Below are positions 40,671-51,000 of a stretch of DNA of 64,000 bases, piece by piece. Position 1 is the first letter of the stretch; each line of letters starts with the position of its first letter. Below the pieces are notes generated by a model. It ran no database searches. It was given only the letters and a program-made list of their open reading frames with translations, and was not told the origin of the DNA. Source of the stretch: CAMDTE01 sp964504345 (GTDB lineage Bacteria > Bacteroidota > Bacteroidia > Flavobacteriales > Schleiferiaceae); the NCBI GenBank assembly GCA_964504345.1, contig CAZDDX010000001.1, forward strand, positions 310,001-374,000, read 5' to 3'. A program made the position numbers and the translations under genes.

Positions 40671-42101
40671 ATGAAACCCGCACATCCCGAACGGTGGATA
40701 GACACTCCGGCCCTGCGCGCCGTCTCCGAAGGAGCGGATGCCTTGGGGGTAGCTGCTTACGTGGTGGGGGGGTACGTACGGGACCACTTCCTGGGCCGAC
40801 GCACCGGGCACGATTTGGACGTGGTGGTTTTGGGCGACGCAGAACCGCTGGCACGCTGGGTGGCCCACAAATTGGGCGGAACCAAGGTGTCTGTCTTCAA
40901 GTCTTACGGCACGGCCCACACGAAAACGCCCCACGGAGAATTGGAGTTTGTTCGGGCCCGCAAAGAAAGCTACCGGCCGGACAGTCGCAACCCAGATGTT
41001 GCGCCCGGATCCCTGAATGACGACCAGTTGCGCCGGGACTTTACAATCAACGCCTTGGCCATTGGACTGCACGCGGCCGAACGCGGCCATTTACTGGATC
41101 CGTTCAACGGCCAGGCAGATTTGCGCCAGCGTATCTTGCGCACCCCGCTCGCCCCGGAAGCAACCTTTTCGGACGACCCCTTGCGCATGCTGCGCGCCGT
41201 TCGTTTTGCAGCACAATTGGAGTTCTCCCTTCATCCGGACGTGGAACAAGCGTTAAAAACACAGTCGGAGCGCATCTCCATCATTACGGGTGAACGCGTT
41301 CACGAGGAACTGAACAAATTGCTCCGTACGCCCAAACCTTCTTTGGGACTGGCTCCTTTGTATACTAGTGGATTGCTGGCCCACCTGCTTCCCGAAGTGG
41401 CGGCGTTGGCCGGAGTAGACGAAGTAGAAGGGCACCTGCACAAAGACAATTTCTGGCACACCTTGGAAGTGGTCGACAACGTGGCGCGTGCCTCGGACAA
41501 TGTTTGGCTGCGTTGGGCGGCCTTGCTGCACGATATCGGGAAACCGGTCACCAAACGCTTCATCAAAGGCGTGGGTTGGACCTTCCACAACCACGAATTC
41601 GTGGGCGGAAAAATGGCCAAAAAACTCTTTCAACGCCTGCGCATGCCGTTGAATGAAAAAATGGACTTCGTCGTCAAAATGGTACAAATGAGCTCCCGCC
41701 CCATTGCGGTGGTATCTGAGGAAACCACCGATTCAGCGGTTCGTCGCCTGCTGTTCGACGCCGGTTCGGACATCGAGGACCTGATGCACTTGTGCGAGGC
41801 AGACATCACCACCAAAAACCCCAACAAAAAGCGCCGTTACCTGGAAAACTTTCAGCGTGTGCGCTCCAAATTGGTGGAAGTCGAGGAAAAAGACCGTCTC
41901 CGCAATTGGCAACCGCCCGTGGATGGAGCACAACTCATGGAGTGGTTCAACCTCCAACCGGGGCCGGAAATTGGAATCTTAAAAAATGCCATTCGCGAGG
42001 CAATCTTGGATGGTGAAATAGACAATACCTTTGAATCTGCTCGCGCTTTGGCCTACCGACGCGCTCTTGAACTTGGACTAACCCCCGCAATCCCCCTTTG
42101 A
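40671..42101 (+). CDS. cca: CCA tRNA nucleotidyltransferase with HD domain
   Basis: A 476-residue protein. The class II nucleotidyltransferase head contains YVVGGYVRDHFLGRRTGHDLDVVVLG (written here in full only as VGGYVRDHFLGR and DLDVVV), LRRDFTINALAI and DPLRMLRAVRFAAQL. An HD-type phosphohydrolase domain with LRWAALLHDIGKP follows from about residue 260. It adds or repairs the CCA end of tRNAs, consistent with tRNA-His here lacking an encoded CCA. It has its own promoter in the preceding gene's end and is followed by a small acidic protein gene after 2 nt. Confidence 0.93.
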   Translation: MKPAHPERWIDTPALRAVSEGADALGVAAYVVGGYVRDHFLGRRTGHDLDVVVLGDAEPLARWVAHKLGGTKVSVFKSYGTAHTKTPHGELEFVRARKESYRPDSRNPDVAPGSLNDDQLRRDFTINALAIGLHAAERGHLLDPFNGQADLRQRILRTPLAPEATFSDDPLRMLRAVRFAAQLEFSLHPDVEQALKTQSERISIITGERVHEELNKLLRTPKPSLGLAPLYTSGLLAHLLPEVAALAGVDEVEGHLHKDNFWHTLEVVDNVARASDNVWLRWAALLHDIGKPVTKRFIKGVGWTFHNHEFVGGKMAKKLFQRLRMPLNEKMDFVVKMVQMSSRPIAVVSEETTDSAVRRLLFDAGSDIEDLMHLCEADITTKNPNKKRRYLENFQRVRSKLVEVEEKDRLRNWQPPVDGAQLMEWFNLQPGPEIGILKNAIREAILDGEIDNTFESARALAYRRALELGLTPAIPL

Positions 42102-42103
42102 CC

Positions 42104-42670
42104 ATGGCAACCTTGGTTGTACGCGCCATTTTGGACACCAAAGACGACATCTTCCGCGATCTTGAATTGCCGGAAAACGCCACCCTAGAAGATGTTCACC
42201 ACGCTGTGGTCGCAGCCTTTGGCATCGAACCCGGCGAAATGGCCTCTTTCTACACCACGAATGATCAGTGGGATCAGCTCCAAGAAATTCCATTGGTCGG
42301 CTTGGGCGGCGAAGCGAACGCCTTCGGCTCCACCGAAGATGATGCGCCTTTGGCTGAAATGGCAGCTCATCCGGCCGCCAGTCTATTGGGCCAACGCGGT
42401 CAGCGCCTGCTTTATGTTTACGATTTCTTGGCTTTGTGGACGTTTTTCATCGAACACGTCGGTCCTGGAAAACAAAGTGCCTTGACCGCACCTGAAGTAG
42501 TTATGTCCTACGGTACCGCCCCCAAGGAAGCCCCGGGAAAGGATTTTGGCACCGACGAAGGACGTTCCGCACGGGATCCCTTTGACGAAGACGAAGAAGA
42601 GGACGACGATGAGTTCGGCTTCAACGACGACGAATTCGACGAAAACAGCTACACCACCGAAGAATGGTGA
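42104..42670 (+). CDS. IS1096 TnpR-like/pRiA4b ORF-3-like protein
   Basis: A 188-residue cytosolic protein with the fold of the pRiA4b ORF-3/IS1096 TnpR family: VVRAILDTKDDIFRDLELPE, TLEDVHHAVVAAFG, and RLLYVYDFLALWTFFIEH. The C-terminal 40 residues are an acidic tail (DPFDEDEEEDDDEFGFNDDE). Despite the name it is a chromosomal gene, often seen beside cca or miaA in Bacteroidota, and nothing here suggests mobility. The ATG at 42104 follows cca by 2 nt. Its 3' end overlaps the convergent small gene by 22 nt. Function unknown. Confidence 0.82.
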   Translation: MATLVVRAILDTKDDIFRDLELPENATLEDVHHAVVAAFGIEPGEMASFYTTNDQWDQLQEIPLVGLGGEANAFGSTEDDAPLAEMAAHPAASLLGQRGQRLLYVYDFLALWTFFIEHVGPGKQSALTAPEVVMSYGTAPKEAPGKDFGTDEGRSARDPFDEDEEEDDDEFGFNDDEFDENSYTTEEW

Positions 42671-42963
42671 TTTACGGGGAAGGTAATACGCGCTACCCGG
42701 TGCACCGGAAGCGTCATTCCTTCTTTGAACACCACCACGTTGGCCGTACTGGCCCAAACCGTGGTGTGCAAGACCTTGCACCCCAAAGCGTCCCAAAATT
42801 CAACGCGAACCTTGGTGCGGGAAAGATTACCCAACTGGGTAGCCCGATGCAAATCCGCCCTTCGGGCCGACTTCTCCTCTTGAGTGGTGAGCACATCAGA
42901 CTCCGGAAACGTCAATTCCGAAAGGGAAAATCGCTCAACGACGGGACAATTCATGGGTTCCAT
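42649..42963 (-). CDS. Conserved small protein of unknown function
   Basis: A 104-residue protein beginning MEPMNCPVVERFSLSELTFP, with a charged helix and a beta-rich second half (LSRTKVRVEFWDALGCKVLH, ANVVVFKEGMTLPVHRVARI). The pattern is one I associate with a conserved Bacteroidota protein of unknown function. It lacks a signal peptide or membrane helices, so it is cytosolic. The ATG at 42963 has TATATTCG 4 nt upstream; MNCP at 42954 is an alternative start. It is antisense to and overlaps the TnpR-like gene end by 22 nt and is divergent from miaA. Confidence 0.6.
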   Translation of the reverse strand: MEPMNCPVVERFSLSELTFPESDVLTTQEEKSARRADLHRATQLGNLSRTKVRVEFWDALGCKVLHTTVWASTANVVVFKEGMTLPVHRVARITFPVNHHSSVV

Positions 42964-42998
42964 CTACCGAATATAGTGATTTTTTGGAACATTTCCCA

Positions 42999-43901
42999 AT
43001 GACGAACGCTGAGATTCTGCATTTTAGCGTTCCCGGTGGAACGCCCGAACTTCCCGTGGTACACGCCGTGGTGGGCCCCACCGCCAGCGGCAAAACCGCC
43101 TGGGGAATCCAGTGGGCTCGGAAGCACCAAACGGAAATCATCAACGCCGACGCCCGTCAGGTATACGCCGAAATGCGCATTGGCGTGGCCCGGCCTTCGG
43201 AGGAGGAGCTGGGTAGCGTTCCGCACCATTTAATCGGCCACCGAAGCATCCACCAACCCTACACGGCCGCGGACTACGCGCGCGAGGCGCGCGAGGCGCT
43301 GCAGTTCGTGGTGGCCAAAACCGGCACGGCCGTAGTGGTGGGTGGCAGCGGATTGTACCTCCTCGCCGCTTTGGAGGGCTTGGACGAGGTACCGCCCACA
43401 CCGCCCGAGGTACGGGCCCATTGGGAAGGGGTATTTGCGGCGGAGGGACTCCAAGGTTTGCAGCGTCGGGTAGCAGAACGAGATCCGCACTATTGGGCCA
43501 CCGTGGACCAAAAAAACCCACGGCGCCTGTTGCGTGCCTTGGAGGTGATGGAGCAAACCGGGTCCACGTATTCGGAGCTGCGGCGCGGACGCGCCGGGGA
43601 CCGTCCTTTTGCGGTGGTGTACCATCGATTGGTTCCGGATCGTACCGCCTTGCGGCAGCGCATCGAACGTCGTGTGGTTGCCATGGCGGAGGCCGGCTTG
43701 GTGGAGGAAGTGCGCAACCTAGAGCCCTTCCGGGAATTGCCGGCCCTCCAGACCGTGGGGTATCGGGAATTTTACCAAACCTGGGACGCCGGGGGATCGG
43801 ACCAAACGGCCTTGGATTTGGTGGCCCTGCGCACCGCCCAATACGCTCGTCGCCAGGAAACTTGGTTGAACAAGTACGTGGGGAGCGCGCCAACGCGTTA
43901 A
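42999..43901 (+). CDS. miaA: tRNA dimethylallyltransferase MiaA
   Basis: A 300-residue enzyme with the P-loop VVGPTASGKTAWG (residues 24-36), INADARQVYAEMRIGVARPS, the GGSGLYLLAAL motif and the C-terminal TVGYREF-QTW region. It adds the dimethylallyl group to A37 of tRNAs reading UNN codons. I use the ATG at 42999; a TTG at 42984 would add five residues. It precedes lpxK by 48 nt. Confidence 0.95.
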   Translation: MTNAEILHFSVPGGTPELPVVHAVVGPTASGKTAWGIQWARKHQTEIINADARQVYAEMRIGVARPSEEELGSVPHHLIGHRSIHQPYTAADYAREAREALQFVVAKTGTAVVVGGSGLYLLAALEGLDEVPPTPPEVRAHWEGVFAAEGLQGLQRRVAERDPHYWATVDQKNPRRLLRALEVMEQTGSTYSELRRGRAGDRPFAVVYHRLVPDRTALRQRIERRVVAMAEAGLVEEVRNLEPFRELPALQTVGYREFYQTWDAGGSDQTALDLVALRTAQYARRQETWLNKYVGSAPTR

Positions 43902-43949
43902 TTTTGAGCAGCAAACGAGTTAGCTGCACGCCCTCCAAGCGCAAATAAA

Positions 43950-45110
43950 GTGAAAGGACCCCTAGACTCCCCCTATTCCGCTGTGCGAAAGCGCTGGAAT
44001 CCGGCGCAGCTGCCCTGGAAAGGACCTTGGCGCTGGGCGGCGTATCCGGTGGCTGGGTTGTACGGTCTTGGGATTTTGGCGCACCGGATGTGGGTTTTTG
44101 GAACTCGCTTGCTTGAAAAACTTTTTGGCCTTGGAGCCCCACTGCCCAAAATCAAGACCCTTGGAATTGGTAATGTGCACGTAGGCGGTACCGGTAAAAC
44201 CCCTTTGGCGCTGTGGCTGTTGCACGCACTGGAGGCACGCCATCCGGAAGAAAAATGGGGCTACTTGAGCCGCGGATACGGCCGGGAATCCCGGGGGTGG
44301 CAACGGGTTTGTGGGGATTCATTGCCCCAAGATTCGGGCGACGAAGCTTTGTTGGTGGCGCACCAGTCCCCAAACACCGCAGTGGGTGTTTGCGCAGACC
44401 GTCGCGAAGGGCTGTACCAACTGGAGTTACTGGGCTGCACGGGAGTGGTTCTGGACGACGTGCTCCAGCACCGACGGATTCGGCCGCAAGCCTTGGTAGT
44501 TGCTTGTCCGTGGGACCAACCTTGGGATGAGGAGGCGCTACTTCCTTTGGGCACCTTGCGTGATTTTGTGGGCAGTGTGCGCCGGGCGCAGGCCGTGGTG
44601 GTTACGGGTACTGCGGAAGGCACCACCGGGACCGATTGGAGCGAACGGGCCGCGCGCCTGCGGCGCGCGGCCTCCCTCCCCGCCTCCTGCCCCATCTACT
44701 TCACCCAGTGGAAGTACGGCGCCCTGAAGCTTTGGGACTCCACCGCCGAGGTACCGCAACCTAACCGAGTAATCTGCGTCAGCGGAATCGCCCAACCGGA
44801 ACGGTTCGCACACGCTGTGGCGCAACACCATACCGTGGTTAACGAACTGCGCTTTGCGGACCACGCCACGCTCCCGCTGGAAGTCCTCTTGGAAAGCGCG
44901 GCGCAAAACAACACACCGGATTTAGTGCTCACCGCTAAAGACGCAGCCCGCATGCGCCAAACCTGGTCCCAAGGGGCACCCGCCCAGCAACTGCGTGCCG
45001 CCGGAATCCAACTCTGGATTTTGCCCGTGGAAATAGCCTTCTTGGCCGGACCCGACGGCGGAGAAGCGGAAGCATTGGCGTACCTTTGCGCCCATGTCGG
45101 ACTTTCCTAA
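43950..45110 (+). CDS. lpxK: Tetraacyldisaccharide 4'-kinase LpxK
   Basis: A 386-residue protein with an N-terminal membrane-associated helix (RWAAYPVAGLYGLGILAHRM) and the P-loop IGNVHVGGTGKTPLALWL (Gly79 to Thr84). Downstream are YLSRGYGRES and VCADRREGLYQLELLG. It phosphorylates the 4' position of the lipid A precursor at the inner membrane, the step before Kdo transfer, which links it to kdsC. The start is a GTG at 43950. Its last 17 nt overlap gatB, and the gatB -7 element lies within its coding region. Confidence 0.94.
   Translation: MKGPLDSPYSAVRKRWNPAQLPWKGPWRWAAYPVAGLYGLGILAHRMWVFGTRLLEKLFGLGAPLPKIKTLGIGNVHVGGTGKTPLALWLLHALEARHPEEKWGYLSRGYGRESRGWQRVCGDSLPQDSGDEALLVAHQSPNTAVGVCADRREGLYQLELLGCTGVVLDDVLQHRRIRPQALVVACPWDQPWDEEALLPLGTLRDFVGSVRRAQAVVVTGTAEGTTGTDWSERAARLRRAASLPASCPIYFTQWKYGALKLWDSTAEVPQPNRVICVSGIAQPERFAHAVAQHHTVVNELRFADHATLPLEVLLESAAQNNTPDLVLTAKDAARMRQTWSQGAPAQQLRAAGIQLWILPVEIAFLAGPDGGEAEALAYLCAHVGLS
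45081..45088 (+). promoter_or_regulatory. -7 promoter element, gatB
   Basis: TACCTTTG inside the lpxK 3' end, 5 nt before the gatB ATG. Confidence 0.65.
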
Positions 45111-46542
45111 CTACGAACCCGTTATCGGTCTGGAAGTGCACGTGCAATTGAGCACCGCCTCCAAGGCCTACGCATCGGATTCCACGGATTTTGGCGCCCT
45201 GCCCAACACCTTGGTCAGCCCCATTACCCTGGGCCATCCGGGCACCTTGCCCAAAGCCAATACCGCCGTGGTGGACAGCGCCGTTCAGCTGGGACTGGCT
45301 TGCGGTTGCACCATACGCGAACACAACCTGTACGCCCGCAAAAATTACTTTTACGCGGACTTGCCCAAGGGCTACCAAATCACCCAAGACACCACCCCCA
45401 TTTGCACGGGGGGCGGCGTAAAAATCCGCTTGTCCGACGGTTCCGAGCGCACCATCCGCTTGACCCGAATCCACATGGAAGAGGACACCGGAAAATCCCT
45501 GCACGACCTGGACCCCTTCCACACCTTGATCGACCTCAATCGCGCCGGCGTTCCTTTGTTGGAAATTGTATCGGAAGCCGATTTTCGGTCCGGGGAAGAA
45601 GCCTATCAGTACCTCTCGGAAATTCGCAAACTGGTCCGCTACTTGGATATTTCCGACGGAAACATGGAGGAGGGTTCGTTGCGGTGCGACGTCAACATTT
45701 CCGTACGCCCGGTTGGCCAAGAGCGCTTTGGCACCAAAGTGGAAGTGAAGAATATGAACTCCTTCCGCAACGTTCAGAAAGCCATAGACTTCGAAACGGA
45801 ACGCCAAATTACCGCAATCCGTAACGGCCACACCATTGCGCAAGAAACCCGCATGTTCGACGCTGCCAAAGGGGCCACCGTCCTCATGCGCACCAAGGAA
45901 GACGCCCACGACTACCGGTACTTCATCGAGCCGGATTTGCCGCCCGTGGTGGTAAATCAAGAAGCCGTTGCACGCATTCAAGCCGAACTTCCGGAGTTGC
46001 CTCAGGCGCGTTGGGAACGGTACCAAAAGGAACTTCAACTCTCGGATTACGATGCCTCTTTACTCACGGAAAATCGCGCCACCGCTGATTTCTTTGAGTC
46101 GCTGGTTCGGTCCGGGTGCACCCCAAAATCTGCTGCCAATTGGGTGATGGGGCCGGTTCGGAGCTGGCTCAACGAGCGCGCCCTGCGCGTGGAAGATTTC
46201 CCGCTCACCGTAACGGCCTTGGCCGCCCTCATTTCGTTGGTGGAAGCCGAAACCGTCAGTTACTCCGCGGCGCAACAACGCCTATTCCCCGCCCTGGTGG
46301 AGCAGCCGCATGCAGTACCGGCAGAATTGGCGCAGTCCTTGGGCATTGTGCAGCAAAAAGACGCCGGCGCCTTAGAAATTCACGTAGATGCCGTTTTGGC
46401 GGATTGGCCGGATAAAGTGGCTGAATACCGCGCCGGTAAAAAAGGACTCATCGGTTTGTTCATGGGCGAAGTCATGAAACGCTCCGGCGGATCCGCGGAC
46501 CCCAAAACCACCACCGCCCTGCTCCGTTCTAAACTGGACTGA
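45094..46542 (+). CDS. gatB: Asp/Glu-tRNA amidotransferase subunit B
   Basis: A 482-residue protein with the GatB signature YEPVIGLEVHVQLSTASKAY, NLYARKNYFYADLPKGYQI, MEEGSLRCDVNISVRPVG and DYRYFIEPDLPP. The C-terminal part is the YqeY-like helical domain. With GatA and GatC it converts Glu-tRNAGln and Asp-tRNAAsn to the amide forms. It starts within lpxK but has its own promoter, and it is followed after 5 nt by the TlpA-like lipoprotein gene. Confidence 0.97.
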   Translation: MSDFPNYEPVIGLEVHVQLSTASKAYASDSTDFGALPNTLVSPITLGHPGTLPKANTAVVDSAVQLGLACGCTIREHNLYARKNYFYADLPKGYQITQDTTPICTGGGVKIRLSDGSERTIRLTRIHMEEDTGKSLHDLDPFHTLIDLNRAGVPLLEIVSEADFRSGEEAYQYLSEIRKLVRYLDISDGNMEEGSLRCDVNISVRPVGQERFGTKVEVKNMNSFRNVQKAIDFETERQITAIRNGHTIAQETRMFDAAKGATVLMRTKEDAHDYRYFIEPDLPPVVVNQEAVARIQAELPELPQARWERYQKELQLSDYDASLLTENRATADFFESLVRSGCTPKSAANWVMGPVRSWLNERALRVEDFPLTVTALAALISLVEAETVSYSAAQQRLFPALVEQPHAVPAELAQSLGIVQQKDAGALEIHVDAVLADWPDKVAEYRAGKKGLIGLFMGEVMKRSGGSADPKTTTALLRSKLD

Positions 46543-46547
46543 TTCCC

Positions 46548-47744
46548 ATGAAAAATACGTTTATTTGGGCCGCATCCTTCCTGGCCCTCGTCGCTGCAAC
46601 GTCGGCCTGTTCCAACTCCGATGAGGTTGCGGTAGTGGGAAAAGTGGAAGGTGCAGACACCCTCTACATCAGCCGCGTCACCGCCCAAAAAGTGGTGCCC
46701 ATAGACACCGTCGTCCTCACCGGAGGGTTTAAAATCAACTTGCCCACGGACAGTGGTCGAGTTGCCTTTTACAACCTGCGTTTCAACACCCAAGCCAGTG
46801 TGCGCATTGGGGTAGCCCCCGGCGACGCCCCCGTCTTGGAGATCGACGCCCGCCAGTACCTCGCCACCTACACCGTGAGCGGAAGCGCTCATTCGGAACA
46901 GCTGGCTCGACTCTATGCCCCGCTGCGCCGCGCCATGCTGGACCTGGACTCCTTGGACCAAGTCAACCAACTGTACCGAGACTCGGCCAACTACGGGGAC
47001 ATTGTCAACGGCCTCAACATCCTCTTTGGCCAGACCCTGGAGCGTCACCGCGGACAGTTGATTGCCGCAATGAACCAAGACACTACGTCTCTGTCCAACC
47101 TCTTCGCTTTCTACCAAGGCATTGCACAAAACAATACCCTGGTACCGGAACGGGATTTGGACCTCTTCGTAAAGACGAACGAACGCCTCAACCGTCACCA
47201 CCCCGGCCACCCGTTGGTCAAACGGTTTGACCAAGACGTCAAGGCCTTGCAAACCGCTGCCGACCGCGGAAAACAAGTCGCTCGAGCAAAGGAGGTAGTA
47301 GTGCCTGGAGCCTCGTTTCCGTGGACCGCTCTCAAAGGGAAGAAACCGGACGGCAGCACCTTCCTCCCCGCTGCCGTTCAAGGAAAATCAAAGTATCTTT
47401 TGATCGACGTTTGGGCCGCTTGGTGTCCTCCGTGCCGCACCCAAAACCGAGCTTGGGCCACCCTCTACGCTAAATACGGCAGCACCTCGCTGCAAATCCT
47501 CTCCTACTCCTTGGACGGAACCCCCAACCAAGCCAATGCACAAGAAGAATGGATTTCCGCCATCCAAGCCGACGGTCTGGTGTGGCCGCACCATGTCAGC
47601 AGCCTGCAGGGTTGGGAAGACCCCCTGGTGGGCGCTTTGGGAGTTGAATCCTTGCCCTTCAGTCTGCTCGTAGATCAAAAAGGTGCCATTGTATTGCGCA
47701 ATCCTTCCCCCGAAGAAGTGGCCCGCAAACTTGCAGGGAAATAG
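46548..47744 (+). CDS. TlpA-like thiol-disulfide lipoprotein
   Basis: A 398-residue protein with a lipoprotein signal (ALVAATSAC, Cys21). An N-terminal DUF4369-like beta domain (VVGKVEGADTLYISRVTAQK) is followed by a helical middle, and residues from about 250 form a thioredoxin fold with DVWAAWCPPCRTQNRAWATL (Cys293 and Cys296) and cis-Pro ESLPFSLLVD. It probably reduces or exchanges disulfides in the periplasm. One candidate client is apocytochrome c, given the Ccm genes elsewhere, but that is inference. It ends in a strong terminator. Confidence 0.88.
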   Translation: MKNTFIWAASFLALVAATSACSNSDEVAVVGKVEGADTLYISRVTAQKVVPIDTVVLTGGFKINLPTDSGRVAFYNLRFNTQASVRIGVAPGDAPVLEIDARQYLATYTVSGSAHSEQLARLYAPLRRAMLDLDSLDQVNQLYRDSANYGDIVNGLNILFGQTLERHRGQLIAAMNQDTTSLSNLFAFYQGIAQNNTLVPERDLDLFVKTNERLNRHHPGHPLVKRFDQDVKALQTAADRGKQVARAKEVVVPGASFPWTALKGKKPDGSTFLPAAVQGKSKYLLIDVWAAWCPPCRTQNRAWATLYAKYGSTSLQILSYSLDGTPNQANAQEEWISAIQADGLVWPHHVSSLQGWEDPLVGALGVESLPFSLLVDQKGAIVLRNPSPEEVARKLAGK

Positions 47745-47774
47745 TCCACAAAACAAATCCACTACCCATATCCT

Positions 47775-47803
47775 ATCCCCGGCTACCGCCGGGGATTTTT
47801 TTT
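47775..47803 (+). terminator. Rho-independent terminator after TlpA-like gene
   Basis: Stem ATCCCCGGC / GCCGGGGAT, loop TACC, then eight Ts. Confidence 0.93.
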
Positions 47804-47994
47804 GCACCACCCGCGCCACCCAAAACACAGCAATAACGGGCGACAAAACCAACCGCTAATGCCCCCACCTCAAGCGTACCTACCTATTGGAAGGCACACC
47901 AAACCACGGTAAGCGAATGCGCGCACTTACTTTAAAACAGCGGTCCATACACACCCAACCTTGAATGCATCTGCCTCAATGGATTGCATACGCC

Positions 47995-48032
47995 AAAAAC
48001 AAAACGAGCCGCTTCGTTTCCGAAGCGGCTCG
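47995..48032 (-). terminator. Terminator after the T9SS propeller gene
   Basis: A perfect 12-bp stem CGAGCCGCTTCG / CGAAGCGGCTCG with a 4-nt loop; the minus strand continues TTTTGTTTTT. Confidence 0.9.
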
Positions 48033-48060
48033 CTGCACATAATCGCCTAAGCGCAACTAA

Positions 48061-51000
48061 TTACTGTACGACCAGCGACGTGCTTTGAACGCGCTCGCCT
48101 GCTTGTACGGTGAGGACGTAGTGTCCTGGGCGTACGCCCTGAACGTCCAAAGAAACCTTTTCAACGTCTGCGGCCAAGCGACCCAAACGCACTTGCTTCA
48201 CCAAACGACCGTCCACGGCGCGCAAGGTCAGCACAACATCGCTCGCAGAGGCCAAATCCAAACGCACCTGAACTTTATCGGTTGCTGGGTTCGGGTAGAC
48301 CTGCAAAGCATTGCGGTCCGCATTTCCTGCCGCAGGACGCTCGTTCAAGCCTACCGGACGGTTCACCGAGGTGGAACCCGTGCGGTAAAAACCACGTCCG
48401 TGGGTGGCAATGTACAACTCGCCTTCCGTCGCCTGAGATCCTGGGGTGGCGGGGTCGTACAAATCGTCGGTGCGGTACTGGCGAATGCCGAATACAGGTA
48501 CGCGTCCCAAGCCGGTATTTTCTTCACTCCAAGAAGGAGTTGTTGAAATGTTGGCACACGAGTACATACCCAATTCCGTTCCCACGTAAACCGTGTTGGG
48601 GTTGGCTTTGTCAAACGTAATGCTGTAGGCCGGGGTGGCCGGAAGCGCGGAGGCACCGGAGCCCTGCTTGGGAGTAAAGCTTACACCTGTCGCTGCCAGA
48701 GCGTTGGAAGAGAAGTGCACGTACGTGCTGTTGCCGTAGTTGCCAAGCGAAACCGCCACACGATCCGTGTTGGTGGGATCCACGGCAATACCGGTCACTG
48801 CTCTGCCGTTGAAGTTGGCAATTTGCGTCACTGTCAACACTTTTTTGGAAACGGAGTCGATGTGGGCCTGAGCCTGTTTGCGTGCTGCCAATAAGTTGCT
48901 GATGCGGAAGAGGAATCCACCGTTCGTTCCCACAAATAAGTGGTTGCCATCTTTGGATATTTCCATACTCAAAGGTTCACCTTTACCGGGTAGGTGCGCA
49001 ATTTGCCACCATTGTGGAGTGTTGGAAAAGTCATGCACCGTGCGGGTCATGAAAATACCGCCCAACTTCAAGCCCGTTGAAGCATCGTTGTGGGAGTTCA
49101 AGCCTACGAAGAACATGGACTGAATTTTGTCCTGAACCTTCACCACATCGCTTACGTCCAAACGACTTGGAGTGGTATACGGAATGGGCAAACCACCAAT
49201 ATTGGAAGACATCACAATCTTCGAACCTGCTGGGATGTACACATCGCAGGTTAAAATGACCTCCGCCAAAGGAGGATTATTGAAAGTGATTTCAAAGTAG
49301 GCGGAATCCGGGTAAAACTTGCCCGTTCCGTCGCCCGAGACATTGCCCTGTGCATCAGCGATCATCGTATATGGGCCCGCGACTACCTTAAAACCTCCAG
49401 CAATGAATTTTGCGGTAGGCTGCGGGTGGGACATTTTTCCTTTGAATACCTTTTTGATTCCGTCGCCAAAGCCCATGGAGCGAATGGACTTGATGAGCTC
49501 AAATCGAGCGGAATCAACGCTTCCTGGATCGTTGGTAGTCTCCCACAATTTGTAGGGCATGATCCAGTTGGACAGGGAGAATCCACGGCTTTCCGCCGCC
49601 GTCATGATGGGGGAATAGAAACGCTGGAACGTCTCGCCGTCGTCGTCGGACCGGCCTAAATCGCCGTTTTGGTTTTCCGCGAACATCACTTTAGGACGCA
49701 GCCAAGAAATATCGGCTTGGCCGCCGTCCGCGTAGGCGTTGTTGATCAACAAGCGCTTGCCTGCAGCGGATGAATTGCCCCGACCGTCAATGTAGGTGGT
49801 TCCGTTGTCCTGCGTTCCCCCAATCAACTTGCGATCGCGGCCCATGCCAAAGGCATAAAACTGGTAAGTACGGTAGTCGTAGTTGCGTTCGGTCCAAGTA
49901 AAACCGTGGTCCGAAGATTTGAAGATACCGCCGTCGTTTCCGATGTAAGCCACGTTCGGGTTCTTGGGATCAAACACCATCTCGTGGTTGTCCGCGTGCA
50001 AATAGAAAGGATTCGCACCTCCAAAACCGGAGGTGGTAGACGATTGGCGCCAGCCCGCAGCTTGGTTCCAATCCCACACGGTAATTCCGCCCAACCAAAT
50101 TTGGTTGGGATCCTTAGGGGATACAGCAAACAAGAAGTCGTACTCACCTTGGCAACGACCGGACTGGCACATGGGATCAAAAAAAGTGCTCTTTTGACCA
50201 ATCTTGGACCAAGTTGCTCCGTTGTCCGCAGAACGATACACCGCACTGAGAGCGTCTCCGCTCAACTGAGCTACATAAACAATGTCGTTGTTTTGGGGGG
50301 AAACCGCAATCCGCGTGCGGGAAGTGCGGCGGGGTAAACCGGTGGTACCGGGCGTGGGCGTGGATTTTTCAACCCAAGTCAAGCCCTCATCGTTGGAGAA
50401 CATGACTTTGCCCCCGTTGGAAACCCACAAAGCGCCGCCAGACGAGATGGTCATGTCGCGAACCAAACCGGATAAAGTTGTGGTCCAGGTGAGGCCACCG
50501 TCGTTGGAGCGTTTGAATCCGCCTGTGGTTCCTGCGTAAATAACGCTGGCATTGGTGGGGTGCGCTTCCAAGCGAGCAACTGAAGTCCACTCGCCACCTG
50601 GCGTTGACGACGTCGGAACGGTTGAAGCCAAACGCGTCCACGTCAAACCGCGGTCCGTTGACTTGAACATTCCTCCGCCAATGAATGCGGGGGTAGAGGA
50701 TGCTCCGCCACCACCGTAACCGATGTACGGAAATTCACCGGTGCCGTAGTACAAATCACCGTTTGCTGCCTGACAAATGGACACCACCGCCAAATTGTGT
50801 GTTGGGTCGCTCATGGATTTCCACGTAGCTCCGCCGTTGCGGGACTTGAAGAAACCACCGGAAACACTTCCTACGTAAACCACATTGCTGGAATCGCGAT
50901 CCACCAGCAAAGCACGGGTACGACCGCCACCGTTGTCCGGGCCAACACTTTCCCATTCCAAGGATGCGGTTTTGCCCGCGGCCAAACGATCTGCTTGTTC

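Larger units (their letters stand above)
47745..48060. other. Intergenic region between two converging transcripts
   Basis: 316 nt without a credible gene. It holds the terminator of the TlpA-like gene at the left and that of the T9SS gene at the right. The roughly 190 nt between them have no promoter-like element, long repeat or conserved frame that I can see. Confidence 0.6.

Noticed and set aside
42104..42670. IS1096 TnpR-like annotation as evidence of a mobile element
   Set aside because: No transposase, inverted repeats or target duplication; the gene is embedded in a conserved housekeeping region.
47804..47994. Possible small RNA between two terminators
   Set aside because: No promoter-like element or conserved structure could be seen, so there is no positive evidence.
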